A model generated the notes under the pieces. The model searched no databases, was not told where the DNA came from, and saw only the letters and a list, made by a program, of their open reading frames with translations. Both the position numbers and the translations under genes were made by a program. DNA of 19,345 nucleotides from assembly GCA_002389385.1 (NCBI GenBank), contig DGOK01000105.1, positions 1-19,345 on the forward strand. The letters run 5' to 3'. Origin of the DNA: Rhodospirillaceae bacterium UBA4468 (lineage in GTDB: Bacteria > Pseudomonadota > Alphaproteobacteria > Rhodospirillales > Casp-alpha2). This document shows, piece after piece, positions 16,080 to 19,345 of the stretch. The stretch's first letter is position 1, and every line of letters begins with the position of its first letter.

Positions 16080-16121
16080 GGTCCAGCGTAAAGCTAGAAT
16101 CTGGCCCTATTACAGGTCCAG
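16080..16121. promoter_or_regulatory. Candidate MocR operator: GGTCCAG direct repeats
   Basis: GGTCCAG occurs at 16080-16086 and 16115-16121, 35 bp apart, with a near-inverted CTGGCCC at 16101-16107 between them. On the minus strand the repeats read CTGGACC, close to the CTGGAC(C/T)TAA half-sites that I recall for TauR of Rhodobacter. They lie in the 201-bp gap between the MocR gene and the aminotransferase. The rest of the gap is AT-rich, with TTAAATATT at 16142-16150 and the palindrome TTAAATATTTAA at 16180-16191. Confidence 0.5.
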
Positions 16122-16241
16122 GTCAAACGTCTAACGTGTTGTTAAATATTGTCGTGTTATCGATGTAAAAACTGATTTATTAAATATTTAACGCGTGGCT
16201 ATGTCTTGGCTATCTAATTTACCCGCCCCCTGGAGGATCTT

Positions 16242-17552
16242 ATGGAATATACGAATAACTCACTTGAGCAGCATTGGATGCCGTTCACGGCCAACCGTGA
16301 CTTTAAAGCGGACCCTCGAATTGTCGTTAAATCCGAAGGTATGTACTACATCGATCACAAAGGTGGCTCGGTCCTTGATGGATGTTCTGGATTGTTTTGT
16401 GCGCCGCTTGGGCATGGTCGCCCTGAAATTGCGAATGCGGTTCGGGATCAGCTTCTAACCAACGATTATGCCCCTCCATTTCAAGTTGGTCATCCGGGCT
16501 CATTCGAGCTGGCAAGCCGGATTGCACGGATCACACCCGAGCCAATCAATCATGTGTTCTTTGTGAACTCTGGTTCAGAATCGATTGATACCGCATTGAA
16601 GATGGCCATGGCATATCACCGGGCCAAGGGTGACGGTCATCGTACCCGCTTCGTGTCGCGTGAGCGCGCTTACCATGGTGTGAACATTGGTGGCGTCAGC
16701 TTGGCTGGCATGGTGAAAAACCGTGAGACCTTTTCTGGGGTCATGCCAAACGTCGTATGCATGCGTCACACATTAATGGAAGAAAATGCGTTTATTCCGG
16801 GGCAGCCTGAACGTGGTGTTGAGTTGGCTGAAGACTTGGCGCGTATGTGTGAAACCTATGGTGGCAGTACGATTGCGGCTGTATTTGTTGAGCCGGTTGC
16901 GGGTTCAACGGGATGTATTGTCCCACCTGTTGGTTACCTGGAGCGGCTTCGGGAAATTTGTGATCAGCACGGCATCTTGCTTGTTTTTGATGAAGTGATT
17001 ACAGGGTTTGGTCGTTTGGGTCATAGCTTTGCCGCTGATGCTTTTGGTGTCACTCCAGATATCATGACGATGGCCAAAGCGATCACGAACGGTGCTCAGC
17101 CAATGGGTGCTGTTGCCGTAAAAGATGAAATTTATGAAACCATCACAAATGCATCACCAGAAGATGCGATTGAGTTCTTCCATGGATATACTTTCTCTGG
17201 GCACCCTGCTGCGTGTGCAGCGGGTAATGTGACGCAGGATATTTTCCAACGTGAAGGCTTGTTCGAGCGTGCGAATAAAATGTCCGGTTACTTTGCCGAT
17301 GCGGTCCACAGCCTCAAAGATATTGAGGCGATCAAGGACATTCGGAGCTATGGTCTTATGGCCGCGGTTGAAGTGAAACCTCGGGGTGCGCCTGGTTCGC
17401 TTGGTACGAAGTTGCAAAAAGAACTTTTCTGGAATGGACTGCATGTGAAATTCACCGGTGATTCTGGCATTCTTGCCCCGCAGTTTGTCGTCGAAGAAAA
17501 GCACATTGATGAGATGGTCGATAAGCTTCGTAAAACACTCTCAAAAGTCTAA
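16242..17552 (+). CDS. Omega-amino acid:pyruvate aminotransferase (class III, beta-alanine type)
   Basis: This PLP enzyme moves an omega-amino group, classically from beta-alanine, to pyruvate, giving malonate semialdehyde and alanine. The 436-residue length is typical. The N-terminus HWMPFTANRDFKADPRIVV and later segments QVGHPGSFELA, NSGSESIDTALKM, YHGVNIGG and GYTFSGHPAACAAG closely match Pseudomonas omega-amino acid:pyruvate aminotransferase as I remember it. Asp250 (VFDEVITGFGR) contacts the PLP ring nitrogen and Lys279 (MAKAITNGAQPMGA) forms the Schiff base. The ATG at 16242 has GGAGG five bases upstream. The divergent MocR-type regulator suggests substrate-induced expression. Taurine, putrescine or other omega-amines are possible substrates. 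No semialdehyde dehydrogenase gene is in the window. Confidence 0.9.
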   Translation: MEYTNNSLEQHWMPFTANRDFKADPRIVVKSEGMYYIDHKGGSVLDGCSGLFCAPLGHGRPEIANAVRDQLLTNDYAPPFQVGHPGSFELASRIARITPEPINHVFFVNSGSESIDTALKMAMAYHRAKGDGHRTRFVSRERAYHGVNIGGVSLAGMVKNRETFSGVMPNVVCMRHTLMEENAFIPGQPERGVELAEDLARMCETYGGSTIAAVFVEPVAGSTGCIVPPVGYLERLREICDQHGILLVFDEVITGFGRLGHSFAADAFGVTPDIMTMAKAITNGAQPMGAVAVKDEIYETITNASPEDAIEFFHGYTFSGHPAACAAGNVTQDIFQREGLFERANKMSGYFADAVHSLKDIEAIKDIRSYGLMAAVEVKPRGAPGSLGTKLQKELFWNGLHVKFTGDSGILAPQFVVEEKHIDEMVDKLRKTLSKV

Positions 17553-17564
17553 CCGTCATTTACC

Positions 17565-17600
17565 TCACCTTGTGGCCTCAAATTTGGGGCTGCAAGGTGA
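17565..17600. terminator. Hairpin between convergent aminotransferase and small secreted protein genes
   Basis: TCACCTTG (17565-17572) pairs perfectly with CAAGGTGA (17593-17600), with further partial pairing of GGCC/GGGGC inside. It lies 12 bp after the aminotransferase stop and about 53 bp past the end of the gene on the other strand. There is no T-run on either strand, so intrinsic termination is uncertain. Confidence 0.45.
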
Positions 17601-17653
17601 AGGTGTTAATCGGCCACTATTCGCCGAACGTCTTCCTTACCTTCATTTTGGCA

Positions 17654-17971
17654 TCACGAATTAAAACCACTTAATCCCTGGTTCATGTATTCCTGGTCGG
17701 CAGCGGCCATGGCACGGATACGTGCTTCGGTAAGTTCTTTGACGGTTTGTCCGGAAACAATTTCGAATACGGCACGCTTATATCCGAAGGCCGTGTAGAC
17801 AGATTTGTCGACTAAGCCGAAGTAGCCGGCGACCTCATAGTCGTAGAATAGTTCTTCATAAGGATCATCTGCATGTGCGGATGCAGGTAACGTTGTTGCC
17901 GCTATCAATAGAACAAAGACTGCTGCGCACTTTTTGGATAGGTTATAATTATGCAGCGATGAACTTGTCAC
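17654..17971 (-). CDS. Small secreted protein of unknown function, overlapping the solute-binding protein gene
   Basis: I do not recognise a family. From the GTG at 17971 the product is 105 residues: a basic N-region with SKK, a hydrophobic core CAAVFVLLIAATTLPA and the cleavage motif SAHA before DDPYEE. That gives a mature protein of 71 residues, rich in aromatic residues early on (FYDYEVAGYFGLVDKSVYTAFGY) and with an amphipathic helix-like C-terminal half. The frame continues to an ATG at 18067, but that would put about 32 unlikely residues before the signal peptide. CTG at 17956 is another possible start. There is only a weak purine stretch upstream. The gene overlaps the solute-binding protein gene by 23 bp, so translation is probably coupled. 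It may be a periplasmic partner of that protein; this is inference. Confidence 0.65.
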   Translation of the reverse strand: MTSSSLHNYNLSKKCAAVFVLLIAATTLPASAHADDPYEELFYDYEVAGYFGLVDKSVYTAFGYKRAVFEIVSGQTVKELTEARIRAMAAADQEYMNQGLSGFNS

Positions 17972-19106
17972 GATACTCTGTACGGATCGAGGCGTACCAT
18001 GCGGGCTCGTCGGGCCACCACCAAAGATTTGCAAGCGCATCGCCAGGATAGGCCTTGTTAAAGGCATCTTTTGATTTTACATCCAGTTTATCCGCGTATC
18101 CTTTAATCGTTCCATTGTAGCCGGTTTTAATGGCTGAATCAGCGGCAGCATCAATGGTATAAATAGCATTGACGAGTTCGTAGGTCTCGTCCTTGTTCTC
18201 TGCGCCAATTGGCATGGAGAGGCCGTCTAACCAGGCAAAGGCACCTTCTTTAGGGGCCATGAATTGTACGGGTTTATCGTCTTTAAATAGCTCAATTGCA
18301 GGGCCGTCCCAAGTTTGCCCCAGAACAACCCCATTTTGCATGAAGCCTGTTTTTTGTGTGCCATGATCATTCCAGAATTGTTTGATCCATGGCTTATGCT
18401 CGACGGCAAACTTAGTAATCTCATCCCAAATTTTGCGCATATTGTTTTCATCTTTGTAGGCATTAACGAAAGGTGGCAGTTTGCCAGCACCTTCAAGATA
18501 GCGGCCGATGCCAGCCATCATTGAATGAGGACGGCCTTGGATTTTACCTTTCATTTCAGGGATCCAGAGATCGCCGAGCGAGAGTTTACCGTATTCAGTG
18601 CTCCAAAGGTCAGTGCGCCACGACATCGCTTCTGTGCCCCAGATGTGTGGAAGATGATATTGCCCACCGTCCCAGGTCCAGGCTTTTGATGCTTTAACAA
18701 ATGCAGGCTCAACATTGGCGATATTTTTAATCTTGTTCGTTTCCCAGGGCTGCAATAATTCTAAGTCAATCCATTGGCCCTTTCGGTTCAGGGTAGGGGT
18801 GATGAGGTCAAAGCCACGCCCTCTTGATGCCTTCATTTTGTTCAGAAGTTCTTCGTTCGAGTCGAGTGATGTGACATTCACTTTGATCTTCGTATCTTTC
18901 TCAAACTTCTTGAGAAAATCATCCGTCAGGTAATTAGTCCAGACGATTGCATTAATGGTGCTTTTCGCAAAAGCATCACGAATAACAAAGGGGCTCGCGA
19001 TTGCGGCGCCTGCAATGGCGGCAGTTCCTTTTAACACAGAACGGCGATTGAAGGCCTTTGCCACATCAGCTGTCTTTTGGCTGGATCTCATTGATTTAGA
19101 GATCAT
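17949..19106 (-). CDS. Tat-exported ABC-transporter solute-binding protein, spermidine/putrescine (PotD/PotF) type
   Basis: This 385-residue periplasmic binding protein is of the PotD/PotF-like (COG0687) family. The N-terminus has a twin-arginine motif NRRSVLK (Arg21-Arg22), a hydrophobic core TAAIAGAAIASP and a likely cut after AFA at residue 47. The mature part opens with INAIVWTNYLTDDFLKKFEKDTKIKVNV, a typical opening, and continues with YHLPHIWGTEAMSWRTDLW and a WWWPDEPAWY segment near the C-terminus. The ATG at 19106 follows GGGAG. No permease or ATPase gene is visible on either side: downstream is only the small secreted protein, and upstream 239 bp run to the window edge. The nearby omega-aminotransferase fits amine uptake and catabolism, but the ligand is not fixed by sequence. 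Confidence 0.9.
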   Translation of the reverse strand: MISKSMRSSQKTADVAKAFNRRSVLKGTAAIAGAAIASPFVIRDAFAKSTINAIVWTNYLTDDFLKKFEKDTKIKVNVTSLDSNEELLNKMKASRGRGFDLITPTLNRKGQWIDLELLQPWETNKIKNIANVEPAFVKASKAWTWDGGQYHLPHIWGTEAMSWRTDLWSTEYGKLSLGDLWIPEMKGKIQGRPHSMMAGIGRYLEGAGKLPPFVNAYKDENNMRKIWDEITKFAVEHKPWIKQFWNDHGTQKTGFMQNGVVLGQTWDGPAIELFKDDKPVQFMAPKEGAFAWLDGLSMPIGAENKDETYELVNAIYTIDAAADSAIKTGYNGTIKGYADKLDVKSKDAFNKAYPGDALANLWWWPDEPAWYASIRTEYRDKFIAA

Positions 19107-19345
19107 CGAGAAAACTCCCTGATTAATATTATGTATCAGACCTTTGTCTGGTGCGTAAAAGAGTTTGTCTTACAAGCATCGCTTGACCTGATAGCGAGCG
19201 GATTCAGCAACGAATACTTCAAAGTACGAGACTGATAGTGGGGAATGGTCAATGGCCCCTAAATGACAATTTAGTTAGATTAGATGCTGTAAGCTGCATA
19301 CATAGAAATTTCGAGACGAGACGAGGCCCTGAAATCTTCAGATCC
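19107..19345. other. Non-coding stretch upstream of the solute-binding protein gene
   Basis: I see no gene here on either strand. It should contain the promoter of the solute-binding protein gene. A short inverted repeat CAGAC-CTTT-GTCTG lies at 19137-19150, 31-44 bp before the start codon, where a regulator could bind or an RNA hairpin could form. No promoter boxes can be assigned with confidence. Confidence 0.5.

Noticed and set aside
16180..16191. TTAAATATTTAA palindrome as a specific regulator site
   Set aside because: It is a perfect palindrome but made only of A and T in an AT-rich promoter region, so it could easily arise by chance.
12488..17552. Taurine degradation cluster (tauR-tpa-xsc)
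   Set aside because: A MocR regulator, an aminotransferase and a ThDP enzyme are all present, but the aminotransferase resembles the beta-alanine:pyruvate type and the ThDP protein lacks the features I associate with Xsc; there is no pta and no taurine transporter gene.

Overview
The window looks like an alphaproteobacterial chromosome segment of moderate GC, probably from a marine or environmental Rhodospirillales-like lineage. This is inferred from the FDH1-type formate dehydrogenase, the MocR/omega-aminotransferase pairing and the overall gene content. I ran no database search, so the taxonomy is tentative. No rRNA, tRNA, CRISPR array or insertion sequence was recognised. Gene density is high and most start codons have a visible ribosome-binding site.

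Left half (1-10501): an oxalate-to-formate-to-C1/NADH module arranged as a divergon. On the minus strand, read right to left, are a GntR/FCD regulator, oxalyl-CoA decarboxylase (oxc), formyl-CoA:oxalate CoA-transferase (frc), a stand-alone 10-formyl-THF hydrolase-like formyltransferase, and formate-tetrahydrofolate ligase (fhs, cut by the window edge). On the plus strand, across a 452-bp AT-rich control region, is a two-gene NAD-linked molybdenum/tungsten formate dehydrogenase: a fused NuoE-NuoF-like beta subunit and a 920-aa alpha subunit. The control region carries two nearly identical 21-bp elements in inverted orientation, each with the perfect palindrome TGGTATACCA. These are strong candidates for the operators of the GntR protein. 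In the inferred pathway, Frc and Oxc turn oxalate into CO2 and formate. Formate is then oxidised to CO2 with NADH formation, or activated onto tetrahydrofolate by Fhs. No oxalate transporter is in the window.

Middle (10502-12487): a bidirectional-looking terminator, then an amtB-glnK ammonium transport/PII operon on the minus strand, with a well-matched sigma-54 (-24/-12) promoter upstream of amtB. The order amtB then glnK is the reverse of the common proteobacterial order.

Right half (12488-19345): an IlvB-like ThDP enzyme overlaps by 4 bp with a SnoaL/NTF2-like small protein. A MocR-type regulator is divergent from an omega-amino acid:pyruvate (beta-alanine type) class III aminotransferase, with repeats resembling TauR half-sites between them. 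A Tat-exported polyamine-type ABC solute-binding protein without visible permease or ATPase genes is followed by an overlapping small secreted protein of unknown function that has no good ATG start. Together these suggest uptake and transamination of omega-amines or omega-amino acids, but the substrate cannot be fixed from sequence alone.
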